From Oceanospirillaceae bacterium UBA2001 (GTDB lineage Bacteria; Pseudomonadota; Gammaproteobacteria; Pseudomonadales; Balneatricaceae), in contig DDCR01000103.1 of the NCBI GenBank assembly GCA_002335115.1, positions 1 through 18,471 on the forward strand: 18,471 nt of DNA, read 5' to 3'. The notes under the pieces were generated by a model. That model saw only the letters and a list, made by a program, of their open reading frames with translations, had not been told where the DNA came from and searched no databases. Below, one piece after another: positions 1 to 6,786 of the stretch (its first letter is position 1; each line of letters opens with the position of its first letter). The translations under genes were made by a program, and so were the position numbers.

Positions 1-290
1 GTAAATCTTGCCTTGCCAACGGCTCTTGCTCCTAAGGTTAATTCAAGGTGTTGATGCAAGTATGCTTGCTTAAGGTACTCAATACTTGTCGCTACCATAA
101 TGAGACCACATCCACCAACATCCTTTTCATTGAGGCTATGTTGACTTAGCCACAACACTCGACCTTCATGAAAGTAGCTCAATATTTGATCGTTTCCTAG
201 ATGGTTACCATAGTTTAAGTCAGCCACCCTAACTTGGAGGCTGCAACGGAATAGCTCATCAAACTGAGGGTTGATTTTAATTAATGGCAT
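1..290 (-). CDS. Hot-dog fold acyl-CoA thioesterase, 3'-truncated by the window edge
   Basis: Ninety-six residues are visible, read leftward from an ATG at 288-290 with no stop before the window ends, so the C-terminus is missing. The segment V22-A-D-L-N-Y-G-N-H-L resembles the N-terminal active-site region of the 4-hydroxybenzoyl-CoA/FadM/YbgC thioesterase family, with Asp24 in the place of the catalytic acid. It is followed by a helix (Q35-I-L-S-Y-F-H-E-G-R) and a strand pair (LIMVATSIEYL), as in a hot-dog core. Such enzymes hydrolyse acyl-CoA or acyl-ACP thioesters in the cytoplasm; the substrate here is unknown. The start lies inside the end of bioA (14-base overlap), with only a weak GGA about 8 bases upstream of the ATG, so translation is probably coupled to bioA. 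The family is fairly sure; the physiological role is not. Confidence 0.8.
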   Translation of the reverse strand, partial: MPLIKINPQFDELFRCSLQVRVADLNYGNHLGNDQILSYFHEGRVLWLSQHSLNEKDVGGCGLIMVATSIEYLKQAYLHQHLELTLGARAVGKARF

Positions 291-1581
291 GGTGCTGTCC
301 AAAGTAGCGTGCCAGAACTCTTAATATACCCTTACACAATAAAGCCAAATCTTCTGGGCTCATAACATAGGGTGGCATGACATAAACTAATTTACCAAAT
401 GGCCGCACCCACACCCCATCTTCAACGAACATCTTTTGTATGATGCCAAGGTCAACCGTTTGGGTGACTTGTATTACCCCAATCGCACCTAACACGCGCA
501 CATCTTCCACATAGGGTAAGTCTATAGCGGGTCTGAGTAATTGGTGAAGGCCTTTATTGATGCCATCAACCTGATTTTTCCAGTCGCTTTGCTCAAGTAA
601 ATCTAAACTTGCGTTGGCCACAGCGCAGGCCAAAGGATTGGCCATAAAAGTAGGCCCATGCATGAAGCAACTAGCTTCACCTCGAGAGATGCTGGTGGCA
701 ATTTCATGGGTCGTTAAGGTGGCAGCAAAGCTCATAGTGCCTCCAGTAATGGCTTTACCTAGGCACATGATGTCAGGTTGAACTTGAGCATGGTCACAAG
801 CGAATAGAGCGCCGCTGCGACCAAACCCAGTGGCAATTTCATCAGCGATTAAGAGAATATTATATTGTTTACAAAGTTTAGCTGCACCTCTTAACCATTG
901 CGGACTATAAAAGCGCATGCCGCCCGCGCCCTGCACAATAGGTTCTAAGATTAAGGCCGCTATTTCATGCTGGTACTGACGCATTTTTTCTTCAAGTTCT
1001 GTGAGATCATCCGTTTCTAAAGGACGATCAAAACCCATGGGAGGAGCGTCAACAAAATGGTGCTGGGGTAAAACACTGGCAAACAGTGAATGCATGCCAT
1101 TCACTGGATCACATACTGCCATGGCACCAAAGGTATCACCATGGTAACCATTGCGAATGGTGAGCATGCGATTCTTTTTGGCTTGGTGCTGAGAGTGCCA
1201 ATATTGCAAGGCCATTTTAATGGCCACTTCGACAGCCACTGATCCTGAGTCAGCAAAAAATACCTTATCTAAACCTTTTGGGGTGAGATCTACTAGACGT
1301 TTGGCTAGCGTGACTGCAGGCGCGTGAGTAATACCCCCGAACATCACATGGGACATGTCAGAGATTTGCTGATGCATTGCAGCATTGAGGTAAGGGTGGT
1401 TGTAACCATGCACTGCACACCACCAAGAGGCCATACCATCAAGCAACTCTTGGCCATCAGCTAAGGTCAACCTGACCCCATGGGCGCTAACGACAGGGTA
1501 TGCTGGTGGAGGGCTGTCCATAGAGGCGTACGGGTGCCAAACATGCTGTTGGTCTAAAGCGATGAGCTGAGCAGGAGTCAT
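277..1581 (-). CDS. bioA: Adenosylmethionine--8-amino-7-oxononanoate aminotransferase
   Basis: This PLP enzyme moves an amino group from S-adenosylmethionine to 7-keto-8-aminopelargonate, giving 7,8-diaminopelargonate, the antepenultimate step of biotin synthesis in the cytoplasm. The 434 residues match the usual length. Visible landmarks: HVWHPYASM (13-21, Tyr18), MASWW (50-54), the PLP phosphate-binding S112-GSVAVE, the NGYHGDTFGAM block (144-154), ILEPIVQGAGG (211-221), ADEIATGFGR (246-255, Asp247 on the PLP ring nitrogen, Arg255) and LGKAITGG with the Schiff-base Lys276. These correspond to known E. coli BioA active-site residues, including the Trp-Trp pair and the Tyr/Asp of the YHGD block, so it should be BioA and not another class III aminotransferase. 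It lies downstream of trmO (52-base gap) and overlaps the thioesterase gene at its 3' end. No other bio gene is in the window. No strong Shine-Dalgarno precedes the ATG. A TTAGC-ATA-GCTAA palindrome lies at 1615-1627, but no BirA-type operator was seen. Confidence 0.96.
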   Translation of the reverse strand: MTPAQLIALDQQHVWHPYASMDSPPPAYPVVSAHGVRLTLADGQELLDGMASWWCAVHGYNHPYLNAAMHQQISDMSHVMFGGITHAPAVTLAKRLVDLTPKGLDKVFFADSGSVAVEVAIKMALQYWHSQHQAKKNRMLTIRNGYHGDTFGAMAVCDPVNGMHSLFASVLPQHHFVDAPPMGFDRPLETDDLTELEEKMRQYQHEIAALILEPIVQGAGGMRFYSPQWLRGAAKLCKQYNILLIADEIATGFGRSGALFACDHAQVQPDIMCLGKAITGGTMSFAATLTTHEIATSISRGEASCFMHGPTFMANPLACAVANASLDLLEQSDWKNQVDGINKGLHQLLRPAIDLPYVEDVRVLGAIGVIQVTQTVDLGIIQKMFVEDGVWVRPFGKLVYVMPPYVMSPEDLALLCKGILRVLARYFGQHHAIN

Positions 1582-1633
1582 AAGTGTGATGCGTGAACTT
1601 TCAATCGGTCTATATTAGCATAGCTAAATGACA

Positions 1634-2332
1634 TTATAAGCTGATTTCAATCACATCTATTTGATCCAAACCCACCTGCCAACGTAGGTTAATATCTGCA
1701 ATGTGGCAACCATAAACACGTTCTGGATCCTTTTGATAGGCGGGTCTTGGGTCATACTGTAACACCTGCTCAATAAGTTCACGCAGTTCTGGTCTGTTGA
1801 GTAATGTGTGCTGGGCTTGCGGGCTGAAGTGGATAGGCAATTGAAGAATCTGCTCGTCACTGGCGAAACCACTTTGGGCTGTAGGTACAGACTCTACCCA
1901 AGGCAGATAGGGTTTAATATCAACAATCGGAGTTTGGTCGATTAAATCAGTTCCACTCACATGCAGAATAACCCCCTTACTGGTATCAATTGACTCTAGC
2001 TTAACTAATGATAGCCCCAGTGGATTGGGCCTAAAGGTAGATCGGGTAGCAAACACCCCCAGCTTTTTATTACCCCCTAACCTCGGTGGCCGTACTTTAG
2101 GTTTCCAGCCTTGACCTAGCGTCTGATGGAAGATGAAGCTAAGCCAAATATGAGAGAAGCCTTCGAGGCCATCCACCGTATCTATTTGATTAAAGGGTTC
2201 AATCAGCTCAACTTGAGCTAACGCTGCAGTCACTAGACCTGGTTGTCTTGGCGTAGCAAACTTTTCTTTAAAACAGGAATGGATGACTCCAACCTGATCA
2301 AGCGAGTAACGATTTGGGTTATTTTTTTGCAT
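1634..2332 (-). CDS. trmO: tRNA (t6A37-N6)-methyltransferase TrmO (TsaA/YaeB family)
   Basis: TrmO uses SAM to methylate N6-threonylcarbamoyladenosine at position 37 of certain threonine tRNAs, giving m6t6A. From the ATG at 2332 the protein has 232 residues, close to the E. coli enzyme (235 residues from memory). Signature blocks: VRPPRLGG (80-87), GVFATRSTFRPNPLG (92-106), DIKPYLP (138-144) and the C-terminal QYDPRPAYQ (192-200). The fold is a beta-barrel SAM-binding domain with a C-terminal extension. An in-frame TTG at 2341 would add three residues; I prefer the ATG, though neither start has a good ribosome-binding site. The gene probably heads a leftward unit with bioA and the thioesterase, and is divergent from the gene at 2561. 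Identification is firm; the exact start is not. Confidence 0.93.
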   Translation of the reverse strand: MQKNNPNRYSLDQVGVIHSCFKEKFATPRQPGLVTAALAQVELIEPFNQIDTVDGLEGFSHIWLSFIFHQTLGQGWKPKVRPPRLGGNKKLGVFATRSTFRPNPLGLSLVKLESIDTSKGVILHVSGTDLIDQTPIVDIKPYLPWVESVPTAQSGFASDEQILQLPIHFSPQAQHTLLNRPELRELIEQVLQYDPRPAYQKDPERVYGCHIADINLRWQVGLDQIDVIEISL

Positions 2333-2341
2333 ACATATCAA

Positions 2342-2560
2342 CAGCTGTGTGTGTGAAAATTTAATAAAAGAGATTTTCTATTCATGCTGCAGAATGAATC
2401 ACTTTCATGAGAGGTCATGTGTTTTAAAGGACTTACAATAACAATGATTTTCTGACATCAATAGCCTTTCTTGATGAATTTCGTGCAATTGATTATCAGG
2501 GTCTAGAACAAAGGTCTTGAGATAGCTACAATACAGACTATTCCTCTAACTGAGTTAGTT
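2342..2560. promoter_or_regulatory. Divergent intergenic region between trmO and the 101-residue gene
   Basis: These 219 bases separate two divergently transcribed genes, so they must hold both promoters. On the + strand a TACAAT hexamer at 2527-2532 is a plausible -10 for the gene at 2561, but I see no matching -35 at 16-18 bases. On the - strand an A/T-rich stretch (about 2348-2370) could hold the trmO promoter; no clear pair of hexamers was found. No convincing operator, riboswitch or repeat was seen. Confidence 0.35.
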
Positions 2561-2866
2561 ATGGCACGTAAACCGTTCGTTAAAGCTAAGGCCATGCAAG
2601 GCCGTGGTCATCTTCAATCCGTTACTACTGACGGTCCCCATGTTGAATGGCTGGGCATGCCAGAATACTACATCCACGCCTTAGTGATAGCGGAACAAGA
2701 GTACGCTTACTTCTCCGCCAATAAGGATCTTGAGTTTGAGTTAGGTGCTTATGTTTGTTTTCGCTTTCGTGAATCCAAAAAAGGCTTCTATATCGAAAAA
2801 CGCTCATTAGGTATCGCTATTGACCCTGTGGAGTACATGCGACAGCTTGATGCTGGCCTCGAATGA
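2561..2866 (+). CDS. Small protein of unknown family, coupled to the FAD oxidoreductase
   Basis: I do not recognise this 101-residue protein. It has a basic N-terminus (MARKPFVKAKAMQGRG), no signal peptide and no transmembrane segment. The middle alternates hydrophobic and charged residues (YYIHALVIAEQEYAYF, then LGAYVCFRFRESKKGFYIEKR), which suggests a small beta-rich domain, and it ends in an acidic helix (DPVEYMRQLDAGLE). The last bases overlap the next gene in an ATGA arrangement (2863-2866), so the two are almost certainly co-translated and may work together. There are no cysteine pairs or obvious catalytic motifs. Coding status is supported by the coupling, the length and the natural protein composition. 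A small RNA- or protein-binding adaptor is a guess only. Confidence 0.8.
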   Translation: MARKPFVKAKAMQGRGHLQSVTTDGPHVEWLGMPEYYIHALVIAEQEYAYFSANKDLEFELGAYVCFRFRESKKGFYIEKRSLGIAIDPVEYMRQLDAGLE

Positions 2867-4188
2867 AGACCAAAATATTTGCACCATTACCTGGTAATGA
2901 TCAAACCTGTGGGTGGACGCAGGGACTGCCTTTACGACCGACTAATGCCAGTCTTCAAGGTGAGCAGGTGTGTGATTTTGTTATTGTTGGCGCCGGTTAT
3001 ACGGGCTTGTCAGCAGCTCGAAAGTTTGCCCAACTCAATCCAAATGCTAAAGTTATCATTATTGAGGCGCAACGGGCAGGTGAAGGGGCGAGTGCACGCA
3101 ACTCTGGCTACCTTGTCGACTCAACCCTTAATGATGGTCACATGTCTGACACAGGGCTACAGCAATATCGTGAAAAGTATAGGCTTAACAAAGCTGGGGT
3201 AGATTGTGTCAGAGAACTCGTTAATCACCATCAAATAGACTGTGATTGGGACGAGAGTGGTAAGTTTCATGCCACTGCGGTGCCGGCCCACGAAGCTAAA
3301 TTGCAGCGCTTTAGTGACTTATTGCAGGAGCTAGAACTAGAACATCGTGTGCTCTCAGGTGACCAATTATATCAACGTTTGGGCACTCATTATTATACCC
3401 AAGCCTTGTGGACCGCCGGTGGTATTATGTTGCAGCCGGCTAAGTTAGCCCGGGCCTACATAGACATCCTGCCTGCTAATGTCACCCTTTATGAAAACAG
3501 TCCGGTATTAACTTGGCAAAAACAAGGTCCAGACTTTTTAGTTTCAACCCCTATGGGTCAAGTGAAAGCGCCAGCTTTGTTGATGGCGGTTAATGGCTTT
3601 ATGTCGAGCGCTGGATTAAAGCGCAAGCGCGCTTTTCCATTAACCTTGACGGCAAGCATGACGCGCCCCCTAAGTGATGCTGAGTATGCCGCAATTGGCA
3701 ACCCTAAGGCATGGGGTTTGCTGTCTGCTCAGGCCATGGGTGCGACTGTTCGCTTAACTGAAGATCGACGTATTATGGTGCGCAATACTGCGGAAGTATG
3801 GCCTGCCATGAATATGTCACAAAGCCAATTATTGAAGCGCAAGCGTGTCCATCAGCGCGGTTTAAAGCGTCGTTTCCCACAATTAGACGCCTCCGTGTTT
3901 GATAGCTGTTGGTCTGGTGTCACCTGTGTCAGTGGTAATAACGGCCAAGTGTTTGATCAATTAGATTCAAAGTTATTGGTGGCTGGCTGCTACAACGGTG
4001 GCGGCATTGGCTTAGCGACCTTGTTTGGTGAACAAATGGCTTACATGGCTAGTGGCCAAATGACAGATGCAATCGCTATGATCCAAGCACGTCCCAAACC
4101 CACCCCATTACCCCCACAGCCGATATTGAGTTGGGGTGTGCGTTTGCGTTTAATGCGCGATGCTATTATTGCTCGCAAAGAAAACTAA
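2863..4188 (+). CDS. FAD-dependent oxidoreductase, DAO family (PuuB/OrdL-like)
   Basis: A 441-residue flavoprotein of the D-amino-acid-oxidase superfamily. The N-terminal dinucleotide fold starts at CDFVIVGAGYTG (38-49, GxGxxG at 43-48) and ends its second strand at Glu68; the following GASARNSGY (75-83) is the usual second FAD contact. Near the C-terminus, CYNGGGIGLATLFGE (376-390) is the family's closing flavin-binding motif. The closest remembered relatives are gamma-glutamylputrescine oxidase (PuuB) and other 'OrdL' oxidases, which oxidise primary or secondary amines and pass electrons to oxygen or a quinone; the substrate here is not predictable. No secretion signal is visible, so it is probably cytoplasmic. 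It is translationally coupled to the small upstream gene and faces a zinc amidohydrolase-like gene tail to tail. No puu or other polyamine genes lie nearby, so I give no gene symbol. Confidence 0.88.
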   Translation: MKTKIFAPLPGNDQTCGWTQGLPLRPTNASLQGEQVCDFVIVGAGYTGLSAARKFAQLNPNAKVIIIEAQRAGEGASARNSGYLVDSTLNDGHMSDTGLQQYREKYRLNKAGVDCVRELVNHHQIDCDWDESGKFHATAVPAHEAKLQRFSDLLQELELEHRVLSGDQLYQRLGTHYYTQALWTAGGIMLQPAKLARAYIDILPANVTLYENSPVLTWQKQGPDFLVSTPMGQVKAPALLMAVNGFMSSAGLKRKRAFPLTLTASMTRPLSDAEYAAIGNPKAWGLLSAQAMGATVRLTEDRRIMVRNTAEVWPAMNMSQSQLLKRKRVHQRGLKRRFPQLDASVFDSCWSGVTCVSGNNGQVFDQLDSKLLVAGCYNGGGIGLATLFGEQMAYMASGQMTDAIAMIQARPKPTPLPPQPILSWGVRLRLMRDAIIARKEN

Positions 4189-4204
4189 ACCAAACCAAAC
4201 CAAA
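4187..4204 (+). repeat. AAACC pentamer tandem repeat just after the oxidoreductase stop
   Basis: Three perfect AAACC units plus a trailing AAA begin within the stop codon of the upstream gene. This is a short simple-sequence tract with no evident function. The rest of the convergent gap (to 4296) shows no clear intrinsic terminator; GCTGCAGC at 4247-4254 is a small palindrome without a T-run. Confidence 0.6.
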
Positions 4205-4296
4205 TTAATGAATCCACCCAAAGCATGTCGCTGAGTCATCTAATTTGCTGCAGCCAAACTAAGTGAGAAGCGGGCTTAAAGTGGACTTAATGGGCT

Positions 4297-5427
4297 TTAA
4301 AAAGCAAGTTGTGTGCCCGCTTGAATATGCTGTTCTTGGGTCGATAGCATGGCCACCGTATCGCCCTTGGTGATAAAGAATTGGCCTGTTTGGCTAAATA
4401 AGTAGCCATTGCAAGGTGCTAGTATAGGGATAGATTTGGCTTTAGGATGATCAACTAGAACCAAGTCTGCAATGGCTTCTCCAGCCTTTAGTGTCTCACC
4501 TAGCTTAGATCGATAGGTGATAATACCTGATGCAGTGGCCTTCACCATTCTCACCTGATCTACTCTGCACGGCTTCAATGCAATGGGCTTTTTTGGTGAG
4601 GGTATTCGCTCTATTAAATGTTCATGGGTGAGGAAATCTAAAATGCCTAAGCAATCTTGCTCTGCCAGTTTAGGGTCTACATCACTGCGACCACGCAATT
4701 CGAGGGTGGCCGCAAAACAAGGTGTTGAAAATACAGGTTTAGTAGGATGATTTTGCATATTAACCCAAGGTTGGGTATGGGTGCCGTCAAATGCAACGGT
4801 GCCTGTAACATCCTCCTCTAAACAAATTGTAAAGCCCAGACACTGGGCCAGTGTCTGCCCCATTTCTTGTTGGTGTAGTCCATAAAATACATGGGGTAGT
4901 GCAACATCATCACAATGCAGGTCGAATACATAGTGGGCATCAATGGACTGTGAAAGTAATATTTTGTGTAATGAATTTATTTCAAAATCATCGTGTCGTT
5001 GTGCAACCAAATGCTTAAGACCGAGGCGCATAAGGCGATCATTCTCTATGGCGTCAATGCCAAAAGATGGGGCTAAGCTCGCCTCCACTTGCTGAGGATC
5101 GATGGCCATGTGGCGGTTAAAATTTTGCCCTGTGTGCCAATCACAGCGGCCCACCAAATGGCCAAAGTTTTTTTGTCTTAAACCTACAGGGTTAGCAAAT
5201 GGCACTAAAACAATTTCTGCCTTAAGCGCATTTTGTTGGTCCAGTTGCTCTAAATGCCTAAGCAAATGCTGAGCGACTAGTAACCCTGGGTGTTCGTCCG
5301 CATGCAAACCCGCCTGAATATAAACTTTTTTAACACCTTTAACACCCTCAGGCCCAAATCGATGCAGGTGAATATGAGCTTGGTTACCCACGCTTGCTGA
5401 GGGTATTTTTATCGTTTCGAAGGCCAT
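4297..5427 (-). CDS. Zinc-dependent succinylglutamate desuccinylase/aspartoacylase family protein
   Basis: A 376-residue member of the M14-related AstE/AspA superfamily, which cleaves amide bonds in N-acyl amino acids or related molecules. The zinc site is readable: GLHADEHPG (40-48, His42 and Glu45) and DLHC (169-172, His171). NFNR (102-105) matches the Asn-Arg substrate-carboxylate motif, and TLELRGR (241-247, Glu243) carries the candidate catalytic glutamate. Residues ~292-362 form a C-terminal barrel with a lipoyl/biotinyl-like look (SGIITYRSKLGETLKAGE), common in this branch. True AstE normally sits with other arginine-succinyltransferase genes, which are absent, so I do not call it astE. 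No signal peptide. It is a single gene upstream of a convergent gap; a 14-base palindrome (5463-5476) lies in its upstream region. Only a weak ribosome-binding site (GAGACG) precedes the ATG. Confidence 0.87.
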   Translation of the reverse strand: MAFETIKIPSASVGNQAHIHLHRFGPEGVKGVKKVYIQAGLHADEHPGLLVAQHLLRHLEQLDQQNALKAEIVLVPFANPVGLRQKNFGHLVGRCDWHTGQNFNRHMAIDPQQVEASLAPSFGIDAIENDRLMRLGLKHLVAQRHDDFEINSLHKILLSQSIDAHYVFDLHCDDVALPHVFYGLHQQEMGQTLAQCLGFTICLEEDVTGTVAFDGTHTQPWVNMQNHPTKPVFSTPCFAATLELRGRSDVDPKLAEQDCLGILDFLTHEHLIERIPSPKKPIALKPCRVDQVRMVKATASGIITYRSKLGETLKAGEAIADLVLVDHPKAKSIPILAPCNGYLFSQTGQFFITKGDTVAMLSTQEQHIQAGTQLAF

Positions 5428-5462
5428 ATTAGCGTCTCGTGAACATTGATCTTAAACAACAG

Positions 5463-5476
5463 TCTGTGTCCACAGA
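5463..5476. promoter_or_regulatory. Short perfect palindrome upstream of the zinc hydrolase gene
   Basis: TCTGTG and CACAGA are perfect inverted arms separated by two bases, 36 bases upstream of the leftward start at 5427. This could be an operator half-site pair or a small hairpin in the transcript leaving the glycosyltransferase gene. There is no T-run, so it is not a typical terminator. Function unproven. Confidence 0.3.
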
Positions 5477-5520
5477 ATAAACCCTCTATTGGGGCTAAGC
5501 AATGCACAATGGGCGATCAA

Positions 5521-6786
5521 TTAGGCCTCTATTGGAGTCCTTAAAATACGGGCTAATGTAGCGCAACTTTGGGCCATGATGGGTTTTGGCTCAGGTAACG
5601 TCAGGGTGACCTTAACCACCTGAGCGAAGCTGGTTGCACAAATATGGTTGGGTGATATTACCGTCGCTTGCCCCGTCCGCTCTAAATCAGCTGCATTGGC
5701 AAACTGGTCCGTTGAAAAGGGCAATATGATCTGCCGCACACCCAACGCCAGTGCCTCTTGAACACTATTGTTGCCGCCATGGTGGATAACTAGGTCACAT
5801 TCACCCAAGAGTGCAACTTGGGGTAAGCTTGGTGCAATTAACCAGCCCACTGGTAAGGATTCAAATGCTGTCATAGGGCTAGCACCAATGGCCATAGCCA
5901 CCCGCACATCGGCTTGCTGCAGGGCTATGGCTATATTGCTTAACACATCTGCTCGGTGTGACAAGAAAGTGCCTAAGGCCACATAAACTAATGGCTTTTC
6001 AGGTTCTTGTGCTAACCATTGTTGGAATGGCTTTGCCAGCTCTTCGTCACGCACTAGTGGTCCAATAAACTCATGGTGAATGGGCAAATGTGGTGAGCGT
6101 TCAAAAGGATGATAATGGCTTGAGCTGTTATAGAGGACTTGGTTACCATGCACTCGAAAGGCGTCTTTTACAGGTGACATGGTCGGGGCAATGATTGCTA
6201 ATGCCGCATTCCACCGGTCTGTAAACGTTTTCGTCACTCGGTCGGTAATGTCTTCTTGGTCTATCAGCGCGTTGGGCTCTGGTTGCATGCAGGCTGGCCA
6301 AGTAGCTGGAATTCCATAGCGTTCTTTACCTACTGGGAGCTGGCTAGGATGACCCGGAACAAGAGTAGTAAAGCGTCTACCTGTGGCATAAACGCCTAAA
6401 GTTGAACCAAAGGAAACATGATCTACTAAGATATTATCTGGGTTAATCTGCTTACACAGTTGTGCAATTCTGAGAGCCACTTGCACTGGTTCCCAAAGCA
6501 AATCCTTTTCTCTATCTAATGCTTGGCAACGGATTGTTGCTATAGGGCCTTCTCGAGTAGCACTCAAAAAACGCTTGATAGCAGGATTTTGATTGACAAT
6601 ACCACTGTTGGCTCCTTGACTTAATTGCAGCAAGGTCCATTCAAATCCCTCAGCTTCCACATGGGTTGCCATATTAGTGCCGGTCGCGAAAATGACCCGC
6701 ATACCCGCCTGCTTGGCTGCTCTAGCAACCACTGCCAAGGGGCTATAGTGTGAAATAAAATCTGGACTGATGACCAGTAAAGTCAT
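5521..6786 (-). CDS. GT1-family glycosyltransferase (UGT/MGT-like, GT-B fold)
   Basis: A 421-residue glycosyltransferase with two Rossmann-like halves. The N-terminal half opens with a strand-loop motif ending ISHYSP; His13 is at the place of the usual catalytic base. The C-terminal half has the nucleotide-sugar signature LVYVALGT (266-273), then APSLPQVALLGECDLVIHHGG (His335-His336-Gly337-Gly338, with NN following) and the FSTDQ (Asp360-Gln361) sugar contact. This is the layout of macrolide/carotenoid/sterol glycosyltransferases, which add a sugar from a nucleotide donor to a hydrophobic small molecule or lipid. The acceptor is unknown. There is no signal peptide or transmembrane helix. Its ATG overlaps the stop of the upstream HEAT-GT4 gene (four-base overlap at 6783-6786), implying co-translation and possibly sequential sugar additions on one product. 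Family assignment firm, function open. Confidence 0.88.
   Translation of the reverse strand: MTLLVISPDFISHYSPLAVVARAAKQAGMRVIFATGTNMATHVEAEGFEWTLLQLSQGANSGIVNQNPAIKRFLSATREGPIATIRCQALDREKDLLWEPVQVALRIAQLCKQINPDNILVDHVSFGSTLGVYATGRRFTTLVPGHPSQLPVGKERYGIPATWPACMQPEPNALIDQEDITDRVTKTFTDRWNAALAIIAPTMSPVKDAFRVHGNQVLYNSSSHYHPFERSPHLPIHHEFIGPLVRDEELAKPFQQWLAQEPEKPLVYVALGTFLSHRADVLSNIAIALQQADVRVAMAIGASPMTAFESLPVGWLIAPSLPQVALLGECDLVIHHGGNNSVQEALALGVRQIILPFSTDQFANAADLERTGQATVISPNHICATSFAQVVKVTLTLPEPKPIMAQSCATLARILRTPIEA

Noticed and set aside
1615..1627. TTAGC-ATA-GCTAA dyad as a BirA operator for bioA
   Set aside because: It does not resemble the long spaced BirA operator (TTGTAACC with its inverted copy about 15 bases away), so no biotin regulation can be claimed.
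1657..1872. Leftward 71-residue frame within trmO
   Set aside because: It is fully contained in a firmly identified gene on the same strand in a different frame.
4189..4296. Terminator between the convergent oxidoreductase and zinc hydrolase genes
   Set aside because: Only weak, interrupted dyads were found and none is followed by a T-run on either strand.
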